Notes under the pieces: generated by a model
Seen by the model: the letters and a program-made list of their open reading frames with translations, nothing else
The model's database searches: none
Told to the model about the DNA's origin: nothing
Shown here: in pieces, positions 45,554 through 54,450 of the stretch
Layout of the letters: the number at the start of each line of letters is the position of its first letter
How positions within the stretch are numbered: the stretch's first letter is position 1
Position numbers and translations under genes: made by a program
Assembly: GCA_958439205.1 (NCBI GenBank)
Contig: OY288189.1
Span: forward strand, 2,495,001 to 2,559,000
Source of the DNA: an uncultured Allorhizobium sp.
GTDB taxonomy: Bacteria; Pseudomonadota; Alphaproteobacteria; Rhizobiales; Rhizobiaceae
Reading direction: 5' to 3'
Length of the DNA stretch: 64,000 nt

Positions 45554-46291
45554 ATGGAACAAACTGCACAGGAAAAAGCCGGCATCTTGCCGCTGGAAAG
45601 CGCCACCCCCGCCCGTCGCGCACCCGCCTTGCCAGCCAACTCGGCTGAGAAGGCCAACATGATCATCCACTACTACCGGGGAGAGATCGGACGGATGACG
45701 AGCTGGCGCGACCGGATCGATCGGACGTCCAACTGGTCGATGACAGTCGTTGCGGGTCTGCTGTCGGTGTCGCTTTCGACGCCGGCCTCACACCACGGCG
45801 TGGTGCTGTTCGCCATGCTGCTCATTTCTGTATTTCTGCTGATCGAGGCGCGGCGCTATCGCTTTTTCGATGTCTACCGGGCACGCGTACGCCAGCTGGA
45901 GCGGCATTACTTTGCCCAGGCGCTTTTCCCGCAGGCGGAGCTGAAGGCCGATTGGGCGCAAGAGATTGCCGCCAGCCTGCGCAAACCGGTTTTCCTCATC
46001 GGTTACCGCGATGCACTCTTTCGCCGCATCCGGCGAAACTACATCTGGATGTATCTGATCCTGCTTCTCGCCTGGGCGCTGAAGATCTCAAGCCCCAAGT
46101 TGCAGCAGGCCGAGATCCCGGCCGAGTTCGTCACCAGCGTCTGGCAGGTCGTCGAAAACGCCCATCTGGGGCCGCTGCATGGCGCCATCGTTTTGGCCGT
46201 GGTCGGCATGTTCTATGCCTCGCTGCTCATCGCGGTCGTATGTCGCGAGCCTGATGACGGCGAGTTCGCCCATGGCGAGGTGCATGTCTGA
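45554..46291 (+). CDS. DUF2270 integral membrane protein
   Basis: 245 aa. Conserved core IIHYYRGEIGRMTSWRDRIDRTSNWS, then SLSTPASHHGVVLFAMLLISVFLLIEARRYRFFDVYRARVRQLERHYF; four membrane helices. The ATG at 45554 has GGAG nine bases before it. Family function unknown. Confidence 0.88.
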   Translation: MEQTAQEKAGILPLESATPARRAPALPANSAEKANMIIHYYRGEIGRMTSWRDRIDRTSNWSMTVVAGLLSVSLSTPASHHGVVLFAMLLISVFLLIEARRYRFFDVYRARVRQLERHYFAQALFPQAELKADWAQEIAASLRKPVFLIGYRDALFRRIRRNYIWMYLILLLAWALKISSPKLQQAEIPAEFVTSVWQVVENAHLGPLHGAIVLAVVGMFYASLLIAVVCREPDDGEFAHGEVHV

Positions 46292-46293
46292 CG

Positions 46294-46560
46294 TCAGTGA
46301 AGGATGAACTCGCCCTTCAGCGAGCGCCATTCGCTGGCTGCGATCATCTTCTTGTGCACATAGGTGACCGAGTGGAGCGGTCCCTCGATCTTGTCCTGCC
46401 AGAAGCGCAGGAAGCCGCGCATCTCCGGAAAGTCGGGAGCGAGATCGTAATGCTGCCAGATATAGGTCTGGAGCAGGGAAGGGTGGTCGGGCAGGCGATA
46501 GAGGATCTGGGCGGTGGTCAGCCCGTAACCCTTCAGCATCAGTTCCATTTCGCTGTTCAT
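46294..46560 (-). CDS. usg: Usg family protein
   Basis: 88 aa, matching the small Usg proteins (LKGYGLTTAQILYRLPDHPSLLQTYIWQHYDLAPDFPEMRGFLRFW). The family is strongly conserved in alphaproteobacteria and has no known function. It is convergent with the DUF2270 gene, whose stop lies 2 bases from this one. Confidence 0.9.
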   Translation of the reverse strand: MNSEMELMLKGYGLTTAQILYRLPDHPSLLQTYIWQHYDLAPDFPEMRGFLRFWQDKIEGPLHSVTYVHKKMIAASEWRSLKGEFILH

Positions 46561-46697
46561 GTCCGTTGCTCCGTCTCCCGTGGCAGGGGATCGGCGCGGA
46601 CGGTTACATCGCTTCCGCGACCGACCGGGGCCGCGACCGACGCGGGCCCTGCCACCATGGAAACACTGCGTGGTGAAGGAAGTCCTAATGCAGATTT

Positions 46698-46721
46698 GGC
46701 CGCGACACGCCTGTCGCGGCC
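46698..46721 (-). terminator. Hairpin after the amino-acid ABC operon
   Basis: Perfect 10-bp stem (46698-46707 with 46712-46721), loop CGCC; on the minus strand it is followed by AAATC, not a T run. It lies 12 bases after the permease stop, and could terminate the operon or protect the mRNA. Confidence 0.45.
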
Positions 46722-46732
46722 GAGTGCCAAAT

Positions 46733-47563
46733 TCAGCGCTTCAGATGGCGCGTAAGGCGGGCTTCGATGGCGGCCCAGGTGTGGCGCAGGGTCTCGACAA
46801 TGGCGAGATAGAAGATCGCCGCCCAGAGATAGGTCTGGTAGTCGAAGGTCCGCGAGAAGGCGTAGCGGGTCTGGCCCATCAGGTCGAGAACGGTCACGAC
46901 CGCGACAACCGCGGACCCCTTGATCATGAAGATGATCTCGTTGCCGTAGGGGCGCAGGGCGACGATCAGGGCCTGGGGCAGGATGATCTTCCAGAACGTC
47001 ACTGATGTCGGCAGGCCGAGCGATTTTGCGCCCTCGGTCTGGCCCCGTGGCACGCTTTCGATCGCGCCGCGCAGGATTTCGGCCTGATAGGCTGCCGTAT
47101 TCAGCGTCATGGCGAAGAGCGCGCAGTACCAGGCTTCGCGGAAGAACCACCACAGGCCGACCGCTTCGATCTGCGGGCGGAAGGAGCCCAGCCCGTAATA
47201 GATGAGGAAGATCTGCAACAGCATCGGCGTGCTGCGGAAGACGTAGACGTAGGTGTAGGATATCGCGTTGAGAACAGGGTTCTTCGCCATGCGGGCAAAG
47301 GCGACAGGGACCGAGAGAACGGCGCCGAGCGTGATGGAGATCGCGGTCAGTGCGAGGGTGGTCGCCAGCCCGTTCAGATAGCGGGGGCCATAGCGGCTGA
47401 CCTTGTCCATGTCCCAATTGGATACGACGGACCAGAGCAGTGCGGCACCCAGCACCAGCCAGAGGCCGACCAGGAGATAGCCGAGCACACGCGTCCCGGT
47501 GATCTTGCTGGCGCGGGCGGCGGGGGCTGGGCGAGCCGGGATGATTTCCAGTGCATGGCTCAT
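46733..47563 (-). CDS. Polar amino-acid ABC permease (HisM-like)
   Basis: 276 aa, five to six membrane helices with an extended N-terminus. The conserved EAA loop is AAYQAEILRGAIESVPRGQTEGAKSLGLP. The start overlaps the stop of the other permease by four bases. Together they form the transmembrane pair for a His/Lys/Arg-type importer. No ATPase gene is present here, so it must share one encoded elsewhere. Confidence 0.92.
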   Translation of the reverse strand: MSHALEIIPARPAPAARASKITGTRVLGYLLVGLWLVLGAALLWSVVSNWDMDKVSRYGPRYLNGLATTLALTAISITLGAVLSVPVAFARMAKNPVLNAISYTYVYVFRSTPMLLQIFLIYYGLGSFRPQIEAVGLWWFFREAWYCALFAMTLNTAAYQAEILRGAIESVPRGQTEGAKSLGLPTSVTFWKIILPQALIVALRPYGNEIIFMIKGSAVVAVVTVLDLMGQTRYAFSRTFDYQTYLWAAIFYLAIVETLRHTWAAIEARLTRHLKR

Positions 47564-48363
47564 CGGCTTGCCTCCGAGCGGTTGGCCCAGCGCGATATGG
47601 CGTTCAGGCCAACGGAGGAGATGCTCGCAAGCACAAGATAGATAAGACAGGCGAGCCCGTAAAACAGGAAGGCTTCCTTGGTAACGCGGGCCGCGACACC
47701 GGTCTGTCTCAGGATGTCGGTGAGGCCGATAACTGAGACGAGGGCTGTATCCTTGAGAAGCACCAGCCACAGATTGCTGAGGCCAGGCAGGGCTATCCGG
47801 ATCAATTGCGGAATGATGACCAGCGACATGGTCTTGCGTCGGGAGAGGCCAACTGCGCTGCCGGCCTCGTATTGACCTTTCGGGATCGCACGGAAGGCCG
47901 AGAGCAACACTTCGGATGCGTAGGACGAAAAGACGACCGACAGGGCAAGCATGCCGGCAAAGAAGGCGTTGATCTCGATCCGCTGCTCGCTTCCGAGCCA
48001 GGTCAGGAGAGACTGCAGGGCGATCTGGAAGCCGTAATAGACGATAAACAGGGTCAGCAGTTCCGGGAGGCCGCGGAAGATCGTCGTGTAGATACCTGCC
48101 GCCATTCGCAGGCTTCGTTCCTCCGACTGCATGGCAAGCGCAATGGCAAAGCCGAGCATCAGGCCAAGCGGCAACGTTAACAAGGCGAGCGATATCGTGA
48201 TCTTGACGCCGAAGGCGATGTCATCACCCCAGCCTGCGTCTCCGCAGGCAACGAGCGTGTCGGCTGCCAGAAGCCGGAAGACGCCCACCGGGCCACAGAA
48301 TGGATCAAAGGTGTAGGTGATCCAGGCCCAGATCGAACCGAGCGCGGAGGACAAACCGTCCAT
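47560..48363 (-). CDS. Polar amino-acid ABC permease (HisQ-like)
   Basis: 267 aa. EAA loop YASEVLLSAFRAIPKGQYEAGSAVGLS and five or more membrane helices. Partner of the HisM-like permease it overlaps. A hairpin lies between it and the binding-protein gene, so the permeases may be expressed less than the binding protein. Confidence 0.92.
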   Translation of the reverse strand: MDGLSSALGSIWAWITYTFDPFCGPVGVFRLLAADTLVACGDAGWGDDIAFGVKITISLALLTLPLGLMLGFAIALAMQSEERSLRMAAGIYTTIFRGLPELLTLFIVYYGFQIALQSLLTWLGSEQRIEINAFFAGMLALSVVFSSYASEVLLSAFRAIPKGQYEAGSAVGLSRRKTMSLVIIPQLIRIALPGLSNLWLVLLKDTALVSVIGLTDILRQTGVAARVTKEAFLFYGLACLIYLVLASISSVGLNAISRWANRSEASR

Positions 48364-48423
48364 TCGCTTTTTCCCCTTTGGCGGTTTGCCCGCCTTTTGA
48401 TGTTATGCCGTCCAAATGCAAAA

Positions 48424-48448
48424 TGGCGGAAGTGTTCGACTTCCGCCA
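48424..48448 (-). terminator. Intra-operon hairpin between binding protein and permeases
   Basis: Perfect 10-bp stem (48424-48433 with 48439-48448), 5-base loop, and four T on the transcribed strand. Likely partial termination or mRNA stabilisation giving excess binding protein. Confidence 0.55.
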
Positions 48449-48474
48449 CTCGTTTTCGTCAGACGATGCGGCAA

Positions 48475-49248
48475 TCAGTTGCCGTAGACGTCGAAATCGA
48501 AATATTTCTTGTTGATTTCGGCATACTTGCCGCTGGCGCGGATGGCTTCGATCGCGGCCGAGAACTTGTCTGCGAGCGCGGTTTCACCCTTGCGCACGGC
48601 GATGCCTGCGCCTTCGCCGTTGATCTCGACGTCCACTTCAAGCGGGGTCAGGATCTTGCAGCAGGTGCCGGCGTCCGACTTCAGCCACTCCGACAGGACG
48701 ACGATGTCGTCAACGACTGCGTCCACGCGTCCGCCTTCGAGGTCGAGCTTGTATTCGTCAGCGGTCGGATAGAGCTTCAGTTCGGAATCCGCCATGTGCT
48801 TTTCAGCGTAGTTGGCGTGGGTCGTCGAAGACTGCGCGCCGATCGTCTTGCCCTTCAGGCCGGCGAGATCGGTGATCGGCGAATCCTTCGGCACGGCGAC
48901 GGCCGGCGGCGTGTTGTAGTACTTCTTCGAGAAGTCGACCTTCTCGAGACGCTCGGGCGTGATCGACATGGAAGCGATGATCGCGTCGAACTTCTTGGCC
49001 TGCAGCGCAGGAATGATGCCGTCCCAATCCTGGGTCACGAACTCGCAGGAGACCTTCATTTCTTCGCAAAGCGCCTTGGCGATGTCGATGTCGAAGCCGA
49101 CGAGGGAGCCATCAGCTTCCAGGTTGTTGAAGGGCGGGTAAGCGCCTTCGGTGCCGATGATCAGCTTCTCTTGAGCCATGGCCGAGCCGGCAAAGAGCGA
49201 CAGGGCAGCGATCGAAGCTGCGGCCAGAAAACGTGTCGGAATACGCAT
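48475..49248 (-). CDS. Periplasmic amino-acid-binding protein
   Basis: 257 aa. Signal peptide RIPTRFLAAASIAALSLFAGSAMA, then the class III binding fold for polar amino acids: LIIGTEGAYPPFNNLEADGSLVGFDIDIAKAL and ASMSITPERLEKVDFSKKYY, typical of lysine/arginine/ornithine binding proteins. First gene of the ABC operon. GAGAGGA before the ATG. Confidence 0.93.
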   Translation of the reverse strand: MRIPTRFLAAASIAALSLFAGSAMAQEKLIIGTEGAYPPFNNLEADGSLVGFDIDIAKALCEEMKVSCEFVTQDWDGIIPALQAKKFDAIIASMSITPERLEKVDFSKKYYNTPPAVAVPKDSPITDLAGLKGKTIGAQSSTTHANYAEKHMADSELKLYPTADEYKLDLEGGRVDAVVDDIVVLSEWLKSDAGTCCKILTPLEVDVEINGEGAGIAVRKGETALADKFSAAIEAIRASGKYAEINKKYFDFDVYGN

Positions 49249-49605
49249 AGGATCCTCTCTGTTGGGTGGACGCCGTTTGTTGTTGTGAGGCGGCTGTCCG
49301 TGATCGTGTGGCATCTTCGGCCACACTTGGGCCCAATATTCGTCTTGTTTGAGTGACGAAATCAACAGGAAACAATGTCGCTTGCAAAAAATGCACGCGT
49401 TGATGACCGGGAAGGGCTGGCAGTCTTCCAGAACGGCATCGAACATGGCTTATGGAGCAAAAGGCGTTCGAACTCGTTCAGGCAGGGTTAATCACGCGGA
49501 ACCTAGCTTGGCGGCAGTGACTGGACGCGTCGTCGACCTCGTTATTGAACGTCATCGTCCGAAGGATCCCGTCGGTTGCGATGTGTAGGGAAGGAAACAG
49601 GAAGA
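49249..49605. other. Non-coding interval between divergent ABC operon and OmpA-domain gene
   Basis: Carries the two divergent upstream regions. A 7-bp hairpin (49306-49312 with 49320-49326, loop of 7) is the only structure I see; no gene or named motif. Confidence 0.5.
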
Positions 49606-51996
49606 ATGTTGAAAAATAGATTGCTGGCCACGGTTGCGATCCCCGTGCTGTCGGTGGCGATGATGGGACAGCCCGTCATCGCGTCGACCAGCAGCATGGG
49701 CGAGAGCCAGAATCAGTCGCGCCAGGCGGAAGAGGCGCTGATCCAGTTGGCCCAGGCCGTGGTCTGCAGTGACGGCAGCGAAGCAGCCGATGCCGAAACC
49801 TGCGCCGCCCGCGATGCGCAGGCCGCTGCCGAAGCAGAAGCCCAGCGCGCGGCCGAGGAAGAGGCACAGCGTGCAGCCGCGGAAGAGGCGCAGCGTCAGG
49901 CTGAAGCCGAAGCGGAAGCCCAGCGTGCCGCCGAGGCGGAAGCCGAAGCCCAGCGTGCCGCTGAAGAAGAGGCGCTGCGTCAGCAGCAGCAGGCTGAAGC
50001 TGAAGCCGAGGCACAGCGCGCCGCGGAAGCGGAGGCTCAGCAGCAGCAGGCTGAAGCAGAGGCCGAGGCACAGCGTGCCGCAGAAGCCGAAGCTCAGCAG
50101 CAGCAGGCCGAAGCAGAGGCCGAGGCACAGCGTGCCGCGGAAGCCGAAGCTCAGCAACAGCAGGCCGAAGCAGAAGCCGAAGCCCAGCGTGTTGCTGAAG
50201 AAGAGGCCCAGCAGCAGCAGGCTGAAGCAGAAGCCGAGGCACAGCGTGCCGCAGAAGCCGAAGCTCAGCAGCAGGCTGAAGAAGCGCAGCCGGTCGAGGA
50301 ACCACAGGCCGTGACCTGCGCCGATGGCTCGCAGGCAGCTTCCGAGGACGAGTGCGCCCCTCCGGCACCGCAGCCGACCGAAGAAGAGCAGCCGGCCGAA
50401 GAACAGCCAACCGTAGAGCAGCCCGCTGAAGAACAGCAGCCGGCCGAGGAAGAGGCTGCACCCGAGCAGACCGAGGAGCAGGCTCCTGCCGTGGAAGAAG
50501 AACTGCGCCCCGGTCAGGACGCCACTACCGAAGAGCCGGCAACGGAAGGTGAAGTGCCTGCCGACCAGGCTGAACAGCCGACCGACGAGCAGCCTACTGA
50601 AGAGCAGGCAACCGGTGAAGAAGTGCCCGCCGAAGCCCAGCCGGAAGGCGAGCAGGTTCTCGTTCCTGCCGTAGAACCGCCGGCCGATCAGCCCGTTCAG
50701 GAGATCACCGACACCCGCACGACCGAAGAGAAGGAAGCCATCGCCGAAGATCCGTCCCAGACGTCCGAGACGGTCGTTCTGCCGGTTGAAAACGGTGCTG
50801 CCGTCCTCGACAGCGACAAGGATGCCGACAATACAGGCGGCGAGGGCGTGCGCGAGCAGCGCAACGAATTGCGTGCCCAGGAAGATGTGGCTCCTCCGCC
50901 GGAGACCGATGCTGAGGCTCAGGTCGAAACGTCGGCTGCCGATCAGGAGACGATGCAGGCAACGATCGCCGAGCAGGGTACGACGCTCGATGCTGCGCCG
51001 ACCTTCGAAGTGCCGACCTCTGTGACCAACAACGTGTCGAACAGCACGGTGACCAACAATGTCACGAACAACGTGACTAATAACGTCACCAACAACACGA
51101 TCGTGCAGAACAACGTGGTCAATCAGGTCACGGAAATTCGGGTGGTCGAGCAGATCGACAACCGTACGGTCATCAATGTCGGCAACCAGATCGTCGTTCG
51201 CGGCGATGATCGTCAGCGTCTGCGCTACGATGCGGAAGAGACTTACTACGAGCAGCTCCCGCGTGGCCGCACACGTGAGACCATCGAACGTGCCGACGGC
51301 AGCAAGCTGGTCACAGTCTACAACCGCTATGGCGACATCATCATCCGTTCGCGGATCTCGCCACGCGGTCGTGAATATGTCCTGATGTATTCGCCGGAGG
51401 CCGATGGCCAGCGCCCGACGATGTATGTCGACGTTGGTCTGTCCCTGCCGCCGATGCGTCTGACCATTCCGGTCGACGACTACATCGTCAGCACGACGCG
51501 TTCGCCGGATCGCGACTACTACGACTTCCTCGCCCGCCCGCCGGTCGAGCGTGTCGAGCGCGTCTATTCGATCGACGAAGTGAAGTCGTCTGCTCGTATC
51601 CGCGACAAGGTTCGTCGTATCGACCTCGATACGATCACCTTCCCGTCGGGTTCTGCCGAGGTGCCGCTGGAGCAGGCTCGTACCCTGCGTAAGGTTGCCC
51701 AGGCGATGGAGCAGCTGCTTGAAAAGGATCCGGGCGAAGTCTTCTTGATCGAAGGCCATACGGATGCTGTCGGTTCGGATCGTTCGAACCTCGTGCTTTC
51801 CGACCAGCGTGCGGAAACCGTCGCCAACCTCCTGACCGAGGTTTACGGCATCCCGCCGGAAAATATGTCGGTCCAGGGTTACGGCGAGCGCTTCCTGAAG
51901 ATCCGCACGGAAGCAGCCGAGCAGCAGAACCGTCGCGTCGCCATCCGCCGCGTGACCACGCTGGTCCGCCCGGCTGGCGTGTCTAGCAACGACTGA
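49606..51996 (+). CDS. Repeat-rich OmpA-domain envelope protein
   Basis: 796 aa. Signal peptide, then a Cys-framed motif (CSDGSEAADAETC), a long Ala/Glu/Gln coiled-coil-like tract with five 19-residue repeats, a second Cys motif (CADGSQAASEDEC), a Pro/Glu/Thr linker, an Asn/Val/Thr-rich block, a ~150-residue beta-rich domain, and a C-terminal OmpA-like peptidoglycan-binding domain (ITFPSGSAEVPLEQ, LIEGHTDAVGSD, NLVLSDQRAETVANLL, QNRRVAIRR). Likely a wall-bridging periplasmic or outer-membrane protein. AGGAAG precedes the ATG. A strong terminator follows. Confidence 0.88.
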   Translation: MLKNRLLATVAIPVLSVAMMGQPVIASTSSMGESQNQSRQAEEALIQLAQAVVCSDGSEAADAETCAARDAQAAAEAEAQRAAEEEAQRAAAEEAQRQAEAEAEAQRAAEAEAEAQRAAEEEALRQQQQAEAEAEAQRAAEAEAQQQQAEAEAEAQRAAEAEAQQQQAEAEAEAQRAAEAEAQQQQAEAEAEAQRVAEEEAQQQQAEAEAEAQRAAEAEAQQQAEEAQPVEEPQAVTCADGSQAASEDECAPPAPQPTEEEQPAEEQPTVEQPAEEQQPAEEEAAPEQTEEQAPAVEEELRPGQDATTEEPATEGEVPADQAEQPTDEQPTEEQATGEEVPAEAQPEGEQVLVPAVEPPADQPVQEITDTRTTEEKEAIAEDPSQTSETVVLPVENGAAVLDSDKDADNTGGEGVREQRNELRAQEDVAPPPETDAEAQVETSAADQETMQATIAEQGTTLDAAPTFEVPTSVTNNVSNSTVTNNVTNNVTNNVTNNTIVQNNVVNQVTEIRVVEQIDNRTVINVGNQIVVRGDDRQRLRYDAEETYYEQLPRGRTRETIERADGSKLVTVYNRYGDIIIRSRISPRGREYVLMYSPEADGQRPTMYVDVGLSLPPMRLTIPVDDYIVSTTRSPDRDYYDFLARPPVERVERVYSIDEVKSSARIRDKVRRIDLDTITFPSGSAEVPLEQARTLRKVAQAMEQLLEKDPGEVFLIEGHTDAVGSDRSNLVLSDQRAETVANLLTEVYGIPPENMSVQGYGERFLKIRTEAAEQQNRRVAIRRVTTLVRPAGVSSND
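49981..50265 (+). repeat. Five 57-bp coding repeats
   Basis: Five tandem units encoding QQQQAEAEAEAQRAAEAEA, one with a Val and Glu variant. In-frame length differences between strains would alter the length of the spacer arm. Confidence 0.85.
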
Positions 51997-52018
51997 TCAC
52001 GCGAGACGCACAGAAGAA

Positions 52019-52052
52019 GGGCCGCCGGAGAGATCCGGCGGCCCATTTTTTT
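52019..52052 (+). terminator. Intrinsic terminator of the OmpA-domain gene
   Basis: 11-bp stem (52019-52029 with 52034-52044), GAGA loop and a T run to 52052; also convergent with mobB. Confidence 0.9.
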
Positions 52053-52066
52053 AGTTCTGGTAGGCT

Positions 52067-52588
52067 TCAGTTCTTGGGAGGGAGTTGCGTGACCTCGGCG
52101 ATGAAGTCCGCAATCGCCGTTGTGTCGTCGAGATCGAAGACCGGCAGATCCGTGTCCGTCACTGCATGGTCTGCAGCGATAGCGCGAATATGCGGATCGG
52201 TCGGCGCAAGCGGCTCCCGATTGCTCGCGGCCTGTCTGCGGGCCTCGATTTTCGGCACCGGTTCGCGCTTGTAGCCTTCGATCAGCACCAGGTCGCACGG
52301 ACCGATGCGGGAGAGGATCTCGTCGAAGCTCGGCTCAGGCGCACCGCGCAGTTCATGCATGATGGCGTAGCGGGTGCCCGAGACGATGACCACCTCATGG
52401 GCGCCGGCCTCGCGGTGGCGGTAGCTGTCCGCGCCGACCTTGTCGATGTCGAAGTCATGATGGGCGTGCTTGATGGTCGAGATCCGGTATCCGCGCCTGG
52501 TGAACTCCTCGACCAGACGCACGGCGAGCCCCGTCTTTCCGGAATTCTTCCAGCCGGCGATGCCGAAGATGCGGGGACTGGTCGTCAC
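52067..52588 (-). CDS. mobB: Molybdopterin-guanine dinucleotide biosynthesis adaptor MobB
   Basis: 173 aa GTP-binding P-loop protein (IAGWKNSGKTGLAVRLV, KHAHHDFDIDKVGADSYRHREAGA) that assists MobA. Overlaps the mobA stop (ATGA). Confidence 0.95.
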   Translation of the reverse strand: MTTSPRIFGIAGWKNSGKTGLAVRLVEEFTRRGYRISTIKHAHHDFDIDKVGADSYRHREAGAHEVVIVSGTRYAIMHELRGAPEPSFDEILSRIGPCDLVLIEGYKREPVPKIEARRQAASNREPLAPTDPHIRAIAADHAVTDTDLPVFDLDDTTAIADFIAEVTQLPPKN

Positions 52589-53211
52589 AAGTCACCTCGT
52601 TCGAGAAGAGTGGCGGCGAGCGCCAGATCCTCTGGCGTGTTGATGTTGAAGAAGGGATCGACGGGTCCTGACGTGCCGTCCAGGAGCTCAAACGCGACCG
52701 TTCTTGACGGGTGACGGGCGACGAAATCGAAGACACGGCGATGATCGGGCTCATCCAGCCATCTGTCGAGATCGTCTGCCAGCGATAGCGGCCAGAGAGC
52801 CGTGACGGGATGCGCGCGACCGGCACAGGCTGCCATCACAATCGTGTCGGTGGAGGCATGCTCTGCGAGGCGACTGACGAGGTCGTGGGGCAGGAAAGGG
52901 GTGTCGCAGGGCGTGGTCAGGATATGGGTGGGCGCTTCTCCGCCCTCGGCGCAGGCTCTCAAGCCCGCCAGCACGCCGGCGAGTGGACCGGGCCGATCCG
53001 GCTTCGAATCCGGGAGCAAGGGCAGGGTTCCGGCAAGTGGATGGTCGAGCGGGGCGTTGAGAACGACCGTGGAGACCTGCGGCTCCAGGCGCCGTGCGAT
53101 GTGCAGGGCGAGGGGTGTTCCACAGAGCTCAATCATCGCCTTGTCCGCGCCCATCCGCCGGGACAGGCCGCCTGCGAGAATGACTGCGGGAGGGCGAGCG
53201 TCCGGCATCAT
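52585..53211 (-). CDS. mobA: Molybdenum cofactor guanylyltransferase
   Basis: 208 aa. Transfers GMP from GTP to molybdopterin. N-terminal nucleotidyltransferase signature VILAGGLSRRMGADKAMIEL, TPCDTPFLP and GPVDPFFNINTPEDL. The ATG at 53211 is chosen, five bases past the stop of the MFS gene; a GTG at 53229 would overlap it more. Confidence 0.94.
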   Translation of the reverse strand: MMPDARPPAVILAGGLSRRMGADKAMIELCGTPLALHIARRLEPQVSTVVLNAPLDHPLAGTLPLLPDSKPDRPGPLAGVLAGLRACAEGGEAPTHILTTPCDTPFLPHDLVSRLAEHASTDTIVMAACAGRAHPVTALWPLSLADDLDRWLDEPDHRRVFDFVARHPSRTVAFELLDGTSGPVDPFFNINTPEDLALAATLLERGDL

Positions 53212-53215
53212 GTGT

Positions 53216-54421
53216 TCACCGCTCTTCACCCGGTGCGAACCGCAGGAAGATCACGGCGATCAGCGCGAGCACACAGCAGGCGAGCATGACCAGTAGCAGC
53301 GGCATGGCACCCGTCTCGACCGACAGGATGCGGGAGGCCAGCCAGGAGACGAAGGCACCTCCGCCCATGGTGATGGCGCCGCCAAGACCAGAGGCCGAGC
53401 CGGCAAGCTCAGGGCGCACGCTGACGATGCCGGCATTGGTGCTCGGCAGAGACAGGCCATTGCCGAAGCCGACCACGACCTGGGGTGCGAAGAAGGCAAT
53501 CGACGACACGAAGCCCTGGAGGAAGAAGAAAATGGGAATTGCCGCACCCACCAGTGCGACGATGCCGCCGACCAGCATCATCATGTCGATGCCGGCGCGC
53601 CTTGCAAAGCGTCCCGAGAGGTAGTTGCCGGCAATGTAGCCGGCGGCGATGAACATGAATTGCAGACCCAGCACGCTCGGTGTCAGGCCCATCAGCGTGC
53701 CGCCGACGAAGGGGGCGCCACCGAGGAAGGCGAAGAAGGCGCCTGAGGTGAAGGTGCCGGCCATGGTGTAGCCCCAGAAGCGCGGCGAGGCGAGGAGCCG
53801 TGGCCAGGCCCGGAATTGCTGCGAGAAGCTTCCGCTTTTCTGGCGGTTCGTCTCGCCGAGATCCCGGTATACGAGCAGAAGCACCAGGATTGCCGCAACG
53901 AGGATTGCCACGAAGTTTGAGCGCCAGCCGAAGCTGTCGCTGAGCAGGCCGCCAAGCGTCGGGCCGATCATCGGGATCAACGTCATGCCCATGGTGACAT
54001 AGCCGATCATCGAAGCTGCTTCCTCCATCGGCACCATGTCGCGGATGATGGCGCGGGACAGAACCAGTCCGGCAACGACGGCCGTCTGAACCATGCGCGC
54101 TATGGTCAACACTTCGATCGAGGTGGCGACCATGCAGATGAGGGAGGCAAGGATCAGGATGCAGAGTGCGCCGAGCATCACCGGTCGACGCCCGTAGCGG
54201 TCCGAAAGCGGGCCGATGACCAGCTGCACGAGGGCCGTCATCGCGATGTAGCCCGAGACCAGAACCTGCACGCGGTCGTAGTCCACGCCCAGATCGGTTG
54301 CCATCGCCGGCAGTGCCGGAAGGAAGATGTTCATCGTCAGCGCCGAGAGGCCCGCGATTGCCACAAGGGTGACGATGTGCGGGGCCGTGGTCCTGTCGAA
54401 GAAGCGGGAAACTTGCTGCAC
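53216..54421 (-). CDS. Bcr/CflA-type MFS efflux pump
   Basis: 401 aa, twelve predicted helices. Family motifs: LPALPAMATDLGVDYDRVQ and the MFS loop GPLSDRYGRRPVMLG, plus ARMVQTAVVAGLVLSRAIIRDM. Probably drug or peptide export. Starts with GTG at 54421. mobA starts four bases after its stop, so the three genes likely form one unit. Confidence 0.93.
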   Translation of the reverse strand: MQQVSRFFDRTTAPHIVTLVAIAGLSALTMNIFLPALPAMATDLGVDYDRVQVLVSGYIAMTALVQLVIGPLSDRYGRRPVMLGALCILILASLICMVATSIEVLTIARMVQTAVVAGLVLSRAIIRDMVPMEEAASMIGYVTMGMTLIPMIGPTLGGLLSDSFGWRSNFVAILVAAILVLLLVYRDLGETNRQKSGSFSQQFRAWPRLLASPRFWGYTMAGTFTSGAFFAFLGGAPFVGGTLMGLTPSVLGLQFMFIAAGYIAGNYLSGRFARRAGIDMMMLVGGIVALVGAAIPIFFFLQGFVSSIAFFAPQVVVGFGNGLSLPSTNAGIVSVRPELAGSASGLGGAITMGGGAFVSWLASRILSVETGAMPLLLVMLACCVLALIAVIFLRFAPGEER

Positions 54422-54450
54422 GCGTATGTGTCCTTGGGCGCTGGCCTAGA

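Noticed and set aside
49552..51759. 735-codon minus-strand frame rich in Leu, Phe and Gly
   Set aside because: Antisense to the repeat-rich OmpA gene; its low-complexity composition mirrors the coding repeats.
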